Shown here: piece after piece, positions 9,256-17,782 of the stretch
Layout: every line of letters starts with the position of its first letter
How positions within the stretch are numbered: the first letter of the stretch is position 1
NCBI RefSeq assembly: GCF_013363755.1
Contig: NZ_CP054840.1
Span: 2,473,501-2,537,500, forward strand
DNA: 64,000 bases
Origin: Comamonas antarctica
GTDB lineage: Bacteria; Pseudomonadota; Gammaproteobacteria; Burkholderiales; Burkholderiaceae_C
Direction of reading: 5' to 3'
The notes under the pieces: model-generated
What the model was told of the DNA's origin: nothing
Database searches by the model: none
Seen by the model: only the letters and a program-made list of their open reading frames with translations
Translations under genes and position numbers: made by a program

Positions 9256-9332
9256 TGGGGTGGCTGATGGGGCTCGAACCCACGACAACAGGAATCACAA
9301 TCCTGGACTCTACCAACTGAGCTACAGCCACC
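9256..9332 (-). tRNA. tRNA-His (anticodon GTG)
   Basis: The minus strand folds as a complete tRNA. The acceptor stem GTGGCTG/CAGCCAC is preceded by the extra G(-1) typical of tRNA-His. The D-arm is GCTCAGTTGGTAGAG, the anticodon loop ATTGTGATT, and the T-arm GTGGGTTCGAGCCCCAT. CCA is encoded at 9256-9258. Confidence 0.97.
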
Positions 9333-9349
9333 GTAGAAGCATCTATTGT

Positions 9350-9391
9350 AACCGCAAAAACACGGCCCGATGGCGAATCGCGCCATCCGGC
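9350..9391 (-). terminator. Intrinsic terminator after ppiD
   Basis: A GC-rich hairpin with 12-base arms at 9364-9375 and 9380-9391 (one mismatch). On the minus strand it is followed by GTGTTTTTG. It lies just downstream of the ppiD stop and upstream of tRNA-His. Confidence 0.65.
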
Positions 9392-9402
9392 CGCATTTAA
9401 TC

Positions 9403-11298
9403 TCAGGGGCGGTCGACCTTGATCTGCACCTTGAAGCGCGACTTGAGCGTCTCATAGTAGGCCGCGCCTTCGGCGCCCGCCCACCACTGTGCGAGTTGCT
9501 GCTTTTGCGCGGCCACGATCTGCGCGTCCTGCGCCGGGCGCTCGGCCACGGCATTGACCTTGACCACGGCATAGCCCAGATTGCCCAGGTCCACACCGGT
9601 CCATGCGGGCAAGGCATCGACAGGCGCGTGCAGCGCGGCGTCGATGACTTCGCGCGGCAGGCTTTGCGACTGGTCGCGGCCCACCACCACGGCGTTGCCC
9701 AGCGCGGCTGCGGCGGGCTGCGCCTTCCAGGCTGCGAGCTGCTTCTGGCCTTCCTCGCGCGCCAGTTCGGCGGCCTTTTGCGCCACGAACAGCGTGCGCA
9801 CCTTGTCGGCAACTTCGTCAAACGCCAGCGTATGCGCGGGCGAGTACGACAGGATGCGGCCGGCGGCCATCACGCCCGAGCCGATCTCGATGGCGTCGGT
9901 ATTGCGCTTGCTTTGCAGCGATTCGGACGAGAACAGCGCTTCGAGGAAACGCGGGCTGGCCAGCGGGCCTTGCGCGTCACCGGCCGGCACACGCGTCACG
10001 CCTTCGGCCTTGCGCACGGTCAGCTTGAGCTTGTCGGCCACGCCCTGCAGATTGTCCGCCTGCTCGTACACGCCATTGGCAAACTGTTCGGCGACCTCCG
10101 CGAACCGGCGCTGCGCCTGCTGCTCCTTGAGTTCCTTTTCCAGGCGCGGACGCAGTTCGGCAAAGCTCGGCTGCGGCGGCGTCTTGATGTCGGTCAGCTG
10201 GATGATGTGGAAACCGAAATCGCTCTCCACCACGTCGCTGATATCGCCCTTCTTCAGCGCATAGGCTGCGTCCTCGAAAGGCTTGACCATGGCGCCGCGG
10301 CCGAAGAAGCCGAGATCGCCGCCGCTTTGCGCGGTGCCGCTGTCTTGCGACGACTGCTTGGCCAGCGCGGCAAACGACGATGGGTCCTTGCGCAGCTGCG
10401 CCAGCAGCGCCTGCGCCTGCTCGCGCGCCTTCATGCGGTCGTCGGCCGACATGTCCTTGGGCGCGTTGATCAGGATGTGGCTCGCACGGCGCTCTTCCTG
10501 GCCCGCGATGCGCGACAGGTTTTCCTGGTAGTAGGTGCGCAGATCGTCCTCGTTGAGCACCATCGAGGCCTGCACGCTGGCCGTATCCAGCACCACGTAC
10601 TCGACGCTGGCCTGCTCGGCCTGCTGGAAGCGGTCCGGATGGGCCTTGTAGTAAGCCTGCAGGTCTTCGGGCGTGGGCTGGACCTTGGCCGCGAAGTCGC
10701 TGGCCTTGAACTGGGCCACCTGGATCTCGCGGCGCTGGTACAGCGCATCCATTGCCAGCTTGAGCTGGCTGTCGGTCACGAACGAGGAGTTGATGGCCGA
10801 GCCCAGCACCTGGCTCAGCGCCAGGTTGCTGCGCAGATTGGCCTCGAAACCTTCGGGCGTCATGCCCTGCGCGCCCACCAGCGCGCGGTAGGCCTCGGCA
10901 TCGAGCGTGCCGTCGGCACGCTTGAGCGCGGCAATCGCCGGGATCTGCTGCAGGCTGCGCACCAGTTGCGCATCGCTGGCAGTGAGGTGCATCTTCTGCG
11001 CCGCTGCCACCAGCACGCGGTCACGCACCATGCGCTCCAGCGTGGCATAGCGCGCCTGCGGCGAATCGAGCAGCTTGGCATCGAGCTCGGGGTTCGCGGC
11101 GCGCATCTGATCGCTTTCCATGCGGTGCGCATTGTCCCAGTCCGACTGCTTGATATCGTGGCCATCCACCCGAGCCACCGTCGGACTGGATTCCGAGAAA
11201 TAGTTCTGGTCGATGCCGACGAAGATGAACGAGGGAATGATCAGCAAGAACAGCAAGATCATCACGAACTTGGAGTGCTTGCGGATGGCTTCAAACAT
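9403..11298 (-). CDS. ppiD: Periplasmic folding chaperone PpiD (SurA N-domain, parvulin domain)
   Basis: An inner-membrane anchored periplasmic chaperone of 631 aa that works near the Sec translocon on newly exported proteins. The N-terminus MFEAIRKHSK is followed by one transmembrane helix (residues about 12-34). A SurA_N-like domain and a parvulin rotamase domain (about 265-365) follow, the latter with RRASHILI, SGGDLGFFGRGAMVKPFE and SDFGFHIIQL. A long C-terminal helical region completes it. The ATG at 11298, preceded by AGAAAG, is chosen; the open frame upstream runs through a terminator hairpin and is not coding. The order HU - tRNA-Val - ppiD is common in Burkholderiales. Confidence 0.93.
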   Translation of the reverse strand: MFEAIRKHSKFVMILLFLLIIPSFIFVGIDQNYFSESSPTVARVDGHDIKQSDWDNAHRMESDQMRAANPELDAKLLDSPQARYATLERMVRDRVLVAAAQKMHLTASDAQLVRSLQQIPAIAALKRADGTLDAEAYRALVGAQGMTPEGFEANLRSNLALSQVLGSAINSSFVTDSQLKLAMDALYQRREIQVAQFKASDFAAKVQPTPEDLQAYYKAHPDRFQQAEQASVEYVVLDTASVQASMVLNEDDLRTYYQENLSRIAGQEERRASHILINAPKDMSADDRMKAREQAQALLAQLRKDPSSFAALAKQSSQDSGTAQSGGDLGFFGRGAMVKPFEDAAYALKKGDISDVVESDFGFHIIQLTDIKTPPQPSFAELRPRLEKELKEQQAQRRFAEVAEQFANGVYEQADNLQGVADKLKLTVRKAEGVTRVPAGDAQGPLASPRFLEALFSSESLQSKRNTDAIEIGSGVMAAGRILSYSPAHTLAFDEVADKVRTLFVAQKAAELAREEGQKQLAAWKAQPAAAALGNAVVVGRDQSQSLPREVIDAALHAPVDALPAWTGVDLGNLGYAVVKVNAVAERPAQDAQIVAAQKQQLAQWWAGAEGAAYYETLKSRFKVQIKVDRP

Positions 11299-11320
11299 AG
11301 TCGATCTTTCTGTGGAAGCA

Positions 11321-11349
11321 AGAAAAAAGGCGAACCATTGTTCGCCTTT
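11321..11349 (-). terminator. Terminator-like hairpin in the ppiD leader
   Basis: A 10-bp inverted repeat, AAAGGCGAAC at 11326-11335 and GTTCGCCTTT at 11340-11349, with a 4-base loop. On the minus strand it is followed by a T-run. It ends only about 25 bases before the ppiD start codon, leaving no room for a promoter in between. It may therefore act on ppiD itself rather than simply ending the upstream tRNA transcript. Confidence 0.7.
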
Positions 11350-11573
11350 GTACGGTGCCGAGTGCCAGCCAAGCCCGATCGTGGAAATATGTCTAGAAAG
11401 GGTTTGAACTCCCTTGTTGAACTCTCCATGCACATGCCTGCCAACGAACCCAGCTCCCTGGTGAAGGAAACTGCGCAGATTCTACCTGCTGCGCCTGATG
11501 GCCCCAGCAGCCGATGGCAGCAATGAGGCCCGCAAAGCTTCGATTGCGGTCCGCAGGCCGCGGCCAGGCAAAG
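11350..11573. other. Gene-free stretch upstream of ppiD with a TTGAACTC direct repeat
   Basis: No coding frame is convincing here. The octamer TTGAACTC occurs twice on the plus strand, at 11404-11411 and 11417-11424, which is a 13-base offset. The ppiD promoter is expected in this stretch, but no canonical -35/-10 pair is clear. Confidence 0.4.
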
Positions 11574-11601
11574 AAAAAGGGCCTTGGATTGCTCCAGGCC
11601 C
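11574..11601 (-). terminator. Intrinsic terminator after tRNA-Val
   Basis: On the minus strand a GGGCC-TGGA stem pairs with TCCA-GGCCC across a GCAA loop with one bulged base, followed by TTTTTC. It sits 18 bases beyond the tRNA-Val 3' end. Confidence 0.75.
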
Positions 11602-11618
11602 TGGTTCTCGTGGGATGG

Positions 11619-11694
11619 TGGTGGGTGCTGACGGGATCGAACCGCCGACCTACTCCGTGTAAAGGAGCCGCTCTACCGACTGAGCTAAGCACCC
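11619..11694 (-). tRNA. tRNA-Val (anticodon TAC)
   Basis: A full cloverleaf on the minus strand: acceptor GGGTGCT/AGCACCC, D-arm GCTCAGTCGGTAGAGC, anticodon loop TTTACAC, T-arm GGCGGTTCGATCCCGTC and encoded CCA at 11619-11621. It lies 15 bases after the HU gene and is probably co-transcribed with it. Confidence 0.97.
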
Positions 11695-11709
11695 CATCGC
11701 AACTGCGGG

Positions 11710-11982
11710 TCAGTTCAACGCGTCTTTCAACGCCTTGCCCGGACGGAATTTCGGCACCTTGGCGGCCTGGATCTCGATCGTGGCGCCGGTGCGGGGGTTG
11801 CGGCCGGTGCGTGTGGAACGCTCACCGACGGTGAACGTGCCGAAACCGACGAGCGATACTGTACCACCCTTTTTGAGGGTTTTCTTCACGGCTTCGATGG
11901 TCGACTCCAGGGCGCGCGCAGCGGCGGCTTTGGAGATGTCGGCATTGTTCGCGATGTGCTCAATCAGTTCGGTCTTATTCAC
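11710..11982 (-). CDS. hupB: DNA-binding protein HU (beta type)
   Basis: A 90-aa nucleoid-associated protein that bends and compacts DNA as a dimer. The body [11 protein letters not shown] ... [20 protein letters not shown] shows the HU signature, and the flexible arm contains the conserved RNP motif. The start is GTG at 11982, preceded by AGAGG; the open frame further upstream has no HU similarity. This start gives the exact usual HU length. It is followed closely by tRNA-Val. Confidence 0.95.
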   Translation of the reverse strand: MNKTELIEHIANNADISKAAAARALESTIEAVKKTLKKGGTVSLVGFGTFTVGERSTRTGRNPRTGATIEIQAAKVPKFRPGKALKDALN

Positions 11983-12192
11983 AACAGGCCTCTCGAGAAA
12001 TAGTGGATGGAATGTCGCTGCTGCCCGATGCCGATGCATCGTGCGGCCAGCCCGCAAGCCTGCGGTGCATGCCATCGACCTTCCAAGTGTCAATGTTATC
12101 CGCTGCAATCCCAGCGGCTGCAGCGATTCTAGCTGCAATTGCCCCCCTGCCAGGCGTGCGCCGCGGTTTTTGTCGCGCGCCGCCGCGAGCGG

Positions 12193-12762
12193 CTAGCGGC
12201 CGACGCGGGCGCGGATTTCGGGCACCGCCTTTTGCAGGTAGTAGACCATCGACCACACGGTGAGCACGGCGGCAATCCAGATCAGCACATGGCCCCACAC
12301 GCCGGTATCGATCGCGCCGAACAGCACGCCGTCATAGAGCAGGAAGGGAATCGCCACCATCTGCGCCGTGGTCTTGAGCTTGCCCAGCATGTGCACCGCC
12401 ACGCTCTTGCTCGCGCCGATCTGTGCCATCCACTCGCGCAGCGCCGAGATCGCGATCTCGCGGCCGATGATGATCAGCGCGACGAACACGTCGGCGCGCT
12501 GCAGGTGCACCAGCACCAGCAGCGAGGCGCAGACCAGGAACTTGTCGGCCACCGGATCGAGAAACGCGCCGAAGGACGAGGTCTGGTTGAGCTTGCGCGC
12601 CAGATAGCCATCGAGCCAGTCGGTGGCCGCGAACACGACGAACATGACCGTGGCCAGCAGGTTGCGAACGCCCGGCTCCATGGGGGTGTAGAACACCCCC
12701 ACGATCAAGGGTATCGCGACGATGCGCGTCCAGGTCATCAAGGTGGGGATGGTCAGAAACAT
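12193..12762 (-). CDS. pgsA: CDP-diacylglycerol--glycerol-3-phosphate 3-phosphatidyltransferase
   Basis: An inner-membrane enzyme of 189 aa that makes phosphatidylglycerol phosphate, committing CDP-diacylglycerol to phosphatidylglycerol and cardiolipin. The CDP-alcohol phosphotransferase motif is complete: D48, D51-G52, A55-R56, G65, D69 and D73. Several hydrophobic helices span the protein. It lies downstream of uvrC on the same strand, with 52 bases between. Confidence 0.95.
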   Translation of the reverse strand: MFLTIPTLMTWTRIVAIPLIVGVFYTPMEPGVRNLLATVMFVVFAATDWLDGYLARKLNQTSSFGAFLDPVADKFLVCASLLVLVHLQRADVFVALIIIGREIAISALREWMAQIGASKSVAVHMLGKLKTTAQMVAIPFLLYDGVLFGAIDTGVWGHVLIWIAAVLTVWSMVYYLQKAVPEIRARVGR

Positions 12763-12814
12763 AGCGCGATTGTGTCATGCGGCAGGGGCTCGGAAGCACT
12801 CCGTTGCATCATGG

Positions 12815-14773
12815 TCAATGCAGTGCCCGGTAAATGGTATCGGCCAAATCGCGTGAAATACCTTCGACCTTCATCAGGTCTTCGATGCTCGCGTCGGCCA
12901 CGCCGCGCACGCCGCCAAAGCGCTGCAGCAGGCGCGCGCGTTTCTTCGGCCCCACGCCCGCGATCTCCTCGAGCTGGCCGCCGCCGATGCGCACCTTGGC
13001 GCGCGCCGCGCGCATGCCGGTGATCGCAAAGCGGTGGGCTTCGTCGCGGATCTGCGCCACCAGCATCAGCGCCGCCGAGTCCTTGCCCAGATAGACCTTC
13101 TCGCGGCCGTCCGCAAACACCAGCTCCTCCAGGCCGACCTTGCGCTTGTCGCCCTTCTCGACGCCGACGATGCGCGACAGATCGAGCCCCAGCGATTCGA
13201 ACACCTCGCGCGCCATGCTGACCTGGCCGACGCCGCCGTCGACCAGCACCAGATCGGGCAGGCGCGCCTGGCCCGCGGTTGGCTCCGCGCCGCCGGCTTC
13301 GCGCTGGGCTTCGGCCACGCGGCCGTAGCGGCGCATCAGCACCTGGCGCATGGCGGCGTAGTCGTCGCCGCCGACGATGCCCTCGATGTTGAACCGCCGG
13401 TACTCGCTGCTTTGCATCTTGTGGTGATGGAACACGACGCAGGAGGCCTTGGTGGCCTCGCCCGAAGTGTGCGAGATGTCGAAGCACTCGATGCTCAGGT
13501 TGTCGAGATCGTGCGTGGGCAGGTCGAGCGCCTCGGCCAGCGCGCGCGTGCGCGCCTGCTGCGAGCCTTCCTCGGCCAGCAGCCGGGCCAGCTGCAGCTC
13601 GGCATTGCGCTGCGCCATGTCGAGCCAGGCGCGGCGCTGCTCGCGCGGCTGGTGCAGTGCCGAGACGCGCACGCCGCTGGACTCGGACAGCGCCTTGACC
13701 AGCGCCTTGTCGACCGCATGGCTCAGCACCAGCACCGGCGGCACGGGCACGCTGGTGTAGTGCTGCGCCAGAAAGGCCTCGAGCACCAGGACCTCGACCG
13801 GCTGGGCCGCAGCCCTTTCACCCTCGCCTTCGGCTTCGTCCTCGGCATCGTGCACTGCCGCGGCATCGCCCAGCTGCGACGGGAAGTACGGCCGGTCGCC
13901 CAGATGGCGGCCGCCGCGCACCATGGCCAGGTTCACGCAGGCGCGCCCGCCCTGCACGCGCACCGCGAGAACGTCCACATCCTTGTCCGACGTGGTTTCT
14001 ATCGACTGCTGGTGCAGCACGCGCGACAGCGCCGTCACCTGGTTGCGCACCTCGGCCGCCTGCTCGAATTCCAGCGCTGCGGAATGCGCGAGCATGCGGG
14101 TTTCAAGCTGCTTGAGCAATTCCTCGGTTTCGCCGCGCAGCATGGCCTCGGCATTGCGCACGTCCAGCGCGTAGGCCTCGGGCGAGATCAGGTCCACGCA
14201 CGGGCCGGTGCAGCGCTTGATCTGATAGAGCAGGCAGGGCCGCGAGCGGTTGGCGAACACCGTGTCCTCGCAGGTGCGCAGCCGGAACACCTTCTGCAGC
14301 AACTGGATGGTCTCCTTGACCGCCCAGGCGCTGGGATACGGCCCGAAATAGCGGTTTCTCTTGTCGACGCTGCCGCGGTAATACGCCATGCGCGCAAAGC
14401 GCTGGCCGGGCTGCGGGCCCTCGCCGTCGCGCGCAGCCACGCCCGAGATCATCAGGTAGGGGTAGCTCTTGTCGTCGCGAAACAGGATGTTGTACTTGGG
14501 GTGCTGCGTCTTGATCAGGTTGTTTTCCAGCAGCAGCGCCTCGGCCTCGGAGCGCACCACCGTGGTCTCTAGACGCACGATCTTGCTGATCATGTGGCCG
14601 ATGCGCGTGCCGCCATGGCTTTTCTGGAAGTAGTTGGCCACCCGGCGCTTGAGATTGCGCGCCTTGCCGACGTAGAGCAGCCCGCCCTGGGCATCGAAGT
14701 AACGGTAGACGCCCGGCAGCGACGGCAGCGCTGCGACCTGGGCCAGCAGTTCATCGGAATGCATTTGAGACAT
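12815..14773 (-). CDS. uvrC: UvrABC excinuclease subunit C
   Basis: The nuclease subunit of nucleotide excision repair, which cuts on both sides of a lesion. It has a GIY-YIG domain at residues about 15-90 ([22 protein letters not shown]), a Cys-rich stretch ([13 protein letters not shown]), a UVR domain and an RNase H-like nuclease domain ([28 protein letters not shown]). It ends with a helix-hairpin-helix region ([18 protein letters not shown]). The length of 652 aa is normal. The ATG at 14773 is used, and a second Met three codons in is possible. It is divergent from earP. Confidence 0.96.
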   Translation of the reverse strand: MSQMHSDELLAQVAALPSLPGVYRYFDAQGGLLYVGKARNLKRRVANYFQKSHGGTRIGHMISKIVRLETTVVRSEAEALLLENNLIKTQHPKYNILFRDDKSYPYLMISGVAARDGEGPQPGQRFARMAYYRGSVDKRNRYFGPYPSAWAVKETIQLLQKVFRLRTCEDTVFANRSRPCLLYQIKRCTGPCVDLISPEAYALDVRNAEAMLRGETEELLKQLETRMLAHSAALEFEQAAEVRNQVTALSRVLHQQSIETTSDKDVDVLAVRVQGGRACVNLAMVRGGRHLGDRPYFPSQLGDAAAVHDAEDEAEGEGERAAAQPVEVLVLEAFLAQHYTSVPVPPVLVLSHAVDKALVKALSESSGVRVSALHQPREQRRAWLDMAQRNAELQLARLLAEEGSQQARTRALAEALDLPTHDLDNLSIECFDISHTSGEATKASCVVFHHHKMQSSEYRRFNIEGIVGGDDYAAMRQVLMRRYGRVAEAQREAGGAEPTAGQARLPDLVLVDGGVGQVSMAREVFESLGLDLSRIVGVEKGDKRKVGLEELVFADGREKVYLGKDSAALMLVAQIRDEAHRFAITGMRAARAKVRIGGGQLEEIAGVGPKKRARLLQRFGGVRGVADASIEDLMKVEGISRDLADTIYRALH

Positions 14774-14880
14774 GGCGCTATTGTGGCGGCGCTGGCGCCG
14801 GCTTTCGGCAAGCGCCGCGAGAGCCCGTACCGGTGTGGCGAAAGCGGTACCATCGGCGCGCCATGTCTCCAGGCCTTTCC

Positions 14881-15984
14881 ATGACTTCGAACCGCTCCCT
14901 CCGCTGGGATATCTTCTGCCAGGTGATCGACAATTTCGGCGACATCGGCGTCTGCTGGCGCGCGGCCGCCGAACTCGCCGCGCGCGGCCAGCAGGTGCGG
15001 CTGTGGCTGGACGATGCCAGCGCGCTGGCCTGGATGGCGCCCGCGCCGTATCCCGCAGGACTGAGCGTCCATGCCTGGCCTGACAGGGCCGAGTGGCTGC
15101 CCGCAGAGGGCGTCGGCGATGTGGTCATCGAGGCGTTTGGCTGCACCATTCCCGCGCCCTTCCTCGAGCTGCTGGCGCAGCGTCAGGCGCGCCAGGCGCC
15201 AGGCGCTGCGCAGGCCCCGGTTTGGATCAACCTCGAATACCTGAGCGCCGAGCCCTATGTCGAGCGCTGCCACGGCCTGCCCTCGCTGCTGATGAGCGGC
15301 CCGGCCGCGGGCCTCACGCGCTGGTTCTTCTACCCCGGCTTCACGCCGCGCACCGGCGGCCTGCTGCGCGAGGCCGCGCTGGGCGCGCGCCAGGCGGCGT
15401 TCGAGCGTGCGGCGTGGCGCGCCGCGCGCGGCATCGACTCCGCGACGCGCCTGGTCTCGCTGTTTTGCTACGAGCCGCCAGCGCTGCCGCAGCTGCTGTC
15501 CCAGTTGCAGTCCGGCGATGCACCCAGCCATCTGCTGGTCACCCCCGGACGCGCCGCGGCTGCAGTGCGCGCCGCGCTCGACGATCCCTTGCAGGCGGCG
15601 CCGCCCTGCACCTGGCTCGCCCCCTGCGCACAGCCCGCATTCGACGAGATGCTCTGGGCCAGCGATCTGAACCTGGTGCGCGGCGAGGATTCGCTGGTGC
15701 GCGCGCTGTGGGCCGGCGAAGCCTTTGTCTGGCATATCTATCCCCAGCATGACAATGCCCACCACGCCAAGCTCGACGCCTTTCTCGACTGGCTAGAGGC
15801 CCCGCCTTCCCTACGGTTGTTCCACCACCACTGGAACGGCATGCCCACGCGCGCGCCCCTGCCCGTTCTGAGCGCGGCGATGCTGGCCGAATGGCGCGAT
15901 TGCGCACAGGCCGCACGCGCATGCCAGATGGATTCCAGGGATCTGATCAGCCAACTGCAGCAGTTTGTGGCAGAAAAAAGCTAA
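14881..15984 (+). CDS. earP: EF-P arginine rhamnosyltransferase EarP
   Basis: A GT-B glycosyltransferase of about 367 aa that attaches rhamnose from dTDP-rhamnose to Arg32 of EF-P, needed to relieve ribosome stalling at polyproline. The N-terminal motif [12 protein letters not shown] contains the two conserved Asp residues (17 and 21 here). The nucleotide-sugar site appears as [23 protein letters not shown]. The ATG at 14881 places the first strand close to the start as in other family members; ATGs at 14833 and 14863 are alternatives without better ribosome binding sites. It sits directly upstream of efp. Confidence 0.93.
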   Translation: MTSNRSLRWDIFCQVIDNFGDIGVCWRAAAELAARGQQVRLWLDDASALAWMAPAPYPAGLSVHAWPDRAEWLPAEGVGDVVIEAFGCTIPAPFLELLAQRQARQAPGAAQAPVWINLEYLSAEPYVERCHGLPSLLMSGPAAGLTRWFFYPGFTPRTGGLLREAALGARQAAFERAAWRAARGIDSATRLVSLFCYEPPALPQLLSQLQSGDAPSHLLVTPGRAAAAVRAALDDPLQAAPPCTWLAPCAQPAFDEMLWASDLNLVRGEDSLVRALWAGEAFVWHIYPQHDNAHHAKLDAFLDWLEAPPSLRLFHHHWNGMPTRAPLPVLSAAMLAEWRDCAQAARACQMDSRDLISQLQQFVAEKS

Positions 15985-16113
15985 AATCCCGGTTTTGCCG
16001 CTGGAGCTCCAGCGCTTTCGTTTCCCCCCGCCGCGGAACATGTTTCAATGCAGCAGCCCCCAGGGCGGCGCAGCTGGACGCGTTGAGCGGCACAACCCCC
16101 AGCAAATCTAGCT

Positions 16114-16668
16114 ATGAAAATCGCCCAAGAAATCCGCGCCGGCAATGTGATCATGCACGGCAAGGACCCGATGATCGTCCTGAAGACCGAGTACGCCCGT
16201 GGCGGCCGCGGCGCAGCCACCGTCCGCATGAAGCTCAAGGCCCTGCTGGGCAACATGGGCACCGAGAACGTGTTCAAGGCTGACGACAAGATCGACAACG
16301 TGATCCTGGACAAGAAGGAGTGCACCTACTCCTACTTCGCCGACCCGATGTACGTCTGCATGGACGAAGAGTTCAACCAGTACGAAGTCGAAGCCGAAAA
16401 CATGGGCGACGCGCTGAACTACCTCGAAGACGGCATGGCTGTCGAAGTGGTGTTCTATGACGGCAAGGCCATCTCGGTCGAACTGCCCACCAGCGTCGTG
16501 CGCGAAATCACCTGGACCGAACCCGCCGTCAAGGGCGACACGTCGGGCAAGGTGCTCAAGCCTGCCAAGATCGCCACCGGCTTCGAAGTCGCCGTGCCGC
16601 TGTTCGTGGCCCAGGGCGACAAGGTCGAAATCGACACCCGCACCGGCGAATACCGCAAACGCGTCTGA
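16114..16668 (+). CDS. efp: Translation elongation factor P, arginine-32 type
   Basis: EF-P binds between the P and E sites of the ribosome and promotes peptide bonds at proline runs. The 184-aa protein has the normal three beta-barrel domains. The modification loop reads [10 protein letters not shown] with Arg at position 32, matching the rhamnosylated type and the earP gene 129 bases upstream. A strong terminator follows at 16701. Confidence 0.97.
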   Translation: MKIAQEIRAGNVIMHGKDPMIVLKTEYARGGRGAATVRMKLKALLGNMGTENVFKADDKIDNVILDKKECTYSYFADPMYVCMDEEFNQYEVEAENMGDALNYLEDGMAVEVVFYDGKAISVELPTSVVREITWTEPAVKGDTSGKVLKPAKIATGFEVAVPLFVAQGDKVEIDTRTGEYRKRV

Positions 16669-16700
16669 ACATGGCGGCCTCCAGCTGCTGTGCACACAAA

Positions 16701-16726
16701 AGGCTTCCCACGGGAAGCCTTTTTTT
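16701..16726 (+). terminator. Intrinsic terminator after efp
   Basis: A 9-bp hairpin AGGCTTCCC/GGGAAGCCT followed by seven T residues, starting 32 bases after the efp stop. It separates efp from the convergent aldo/keto reductase gene. Confidence 0.9.
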
Positions 16727-16834
16727 GTGCCTGAAACCGCTCAGGCTGCGCCGGCCAGCATCTTGAACGTGGCCAGCACCGCCGCTTCGTTGAAGGACTT
16801 CACGATCCAGCCCTGGATGCTGACACCAGTGCCC

Positions 16835-17782
16835 TCAGGACTCCAGAGACCGCTGGCGCCAGAATGCCGCACCAGGAATGGTGCCCATCCCCGCCGCGGC
16901 GTTGTCGGCCATATGTTCAGGACGGCTGGTACCCGGGATGGCACACGTGACCGCGGGGTTGCTCAGCACGAACTTCAGCAGCACCTGCGCCCAGCTGGTG
17001 CATTCAATCTCGTGCGCCCAGGCCGGCAGCGGGCGGTCGCGCAACTGGCGCAGCAGGCCACCACCGCCAAAGGGCTTGTTGACCAGCACCGCGATGCCCT
17101 TGTCGGCCGCGAGGGGCAGCAGGCGTTCGGCCGCGGCCCGGTCGTCGAACGCATAGTTGATCTGCAGGAAATCGATGGGCTCGCGGCGCATGACGGCCTC
17201 GAGCTCGCGGTAGGCCGACTGCGTGTAGTGCGTGATGCCGATGTAGCGCACCCGTCCCTGCGCCTTCCACTCCTTGAGCGTCTGCAGCTGGGTCTGCCAG
17301 TCCACCAGGTTGTGGACCTGCATCAGGTCGAGCTTTTGCGCCCCCAGCAGCGACATCGACTCCTGCATCTGGCGGATCCCCGCCTCGCGCCCCGTGGTCC
17401 AGACCTTGGTGGCCAGAAACGCCTGGCCGCGGCGGCTCGAGCGGGCCAGCAGTTCGCCCGTGGTCTGCTCGGACCGGCCGTACATCGGCGAGCTGTCGAG
17501 CAGCGTGCCGCCCGCGTCGAACAGCGCTTCGAGCACGCCCGGCAGGCGCGCGTACTCCGGCGTGCCGGGCGCATGGCCGAAGCCCACCCAGGTGCCGCAG
17601 CCTATCACCGGCAGTTCCTCGCCGGTCTTGGCGATCCGGCGCTTGCGCATCTGGCTGGCGGGTGCGCTGCCGGCCGCGGCCGAGGCACCGCCGGGCAGCG
17701 CCACCGCGAGCGAGGCCGCAAGCGATGCGCGCAGGAAGCCGGCGCGGTTCACGCCCGCGTTTTCGAAATGACTGGGATTCAT
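16835..17782 (-). CDS. Exported aldo/keto reductase-family protein
   Basis: An NAD(P)H-dependent oxidoreductase of the aldo/keto reductase superfamily, 315 aa. The leader NRAGFLRASLAASLAVALPG resembles a Tat signal with only one of the two arginines. The mature part shows IGCGTWVGFG, LLDSSPMYGRSEQ (catalytic Tyr), LATKVWTT (Lys), DLMQVHNLVDW (His), YIGITHY and the C-terminal cofactor segment AIPGTSRPEHMADN. The ATG overlaps the stop of the upstream transporter gene (ATGA), indicating an operon. Its substrate is unknown. Confidence 0.85.
   Translation of the reverse strand: MNPSHFENAGVNRAGFLRASLAASLAVALPGGASAAAGSAPASQMRKRRIAKTGEELPVIGCGTWVGFGHAPGTPEYARLPGVLEALFDAGGTLLDSSPMYGRSEQTTGELLARSSRRGQAFLATKVWTTGREAGIRQMQESMSLLGAQKLDLMQVHNLVDWQTQLQTLKEWKAQGRVRYIGITHYTQSAYRELEAVMRREPIDFLQINYAFDDRAAAERLLPLAADKGIAVLVNKPFGGGGLLRQLRDRPLPAWAHEIECTSWAQVLLKFVLSNPAVTCAIPGTSRPEHMADNAAAGMGTIPGAAFWRQRSLES

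Noticed and set aside
16741..16834. Minus-strand reading frame encoding a protein-like tail (GWIVKSFNEAAVLATFKMLA) between the aldo/keto reductase and the efp terminator.
   Set aside because: It has no start outside the reductase gene and no recognised family. It could be a gene remnant, but the evidence is too thin.
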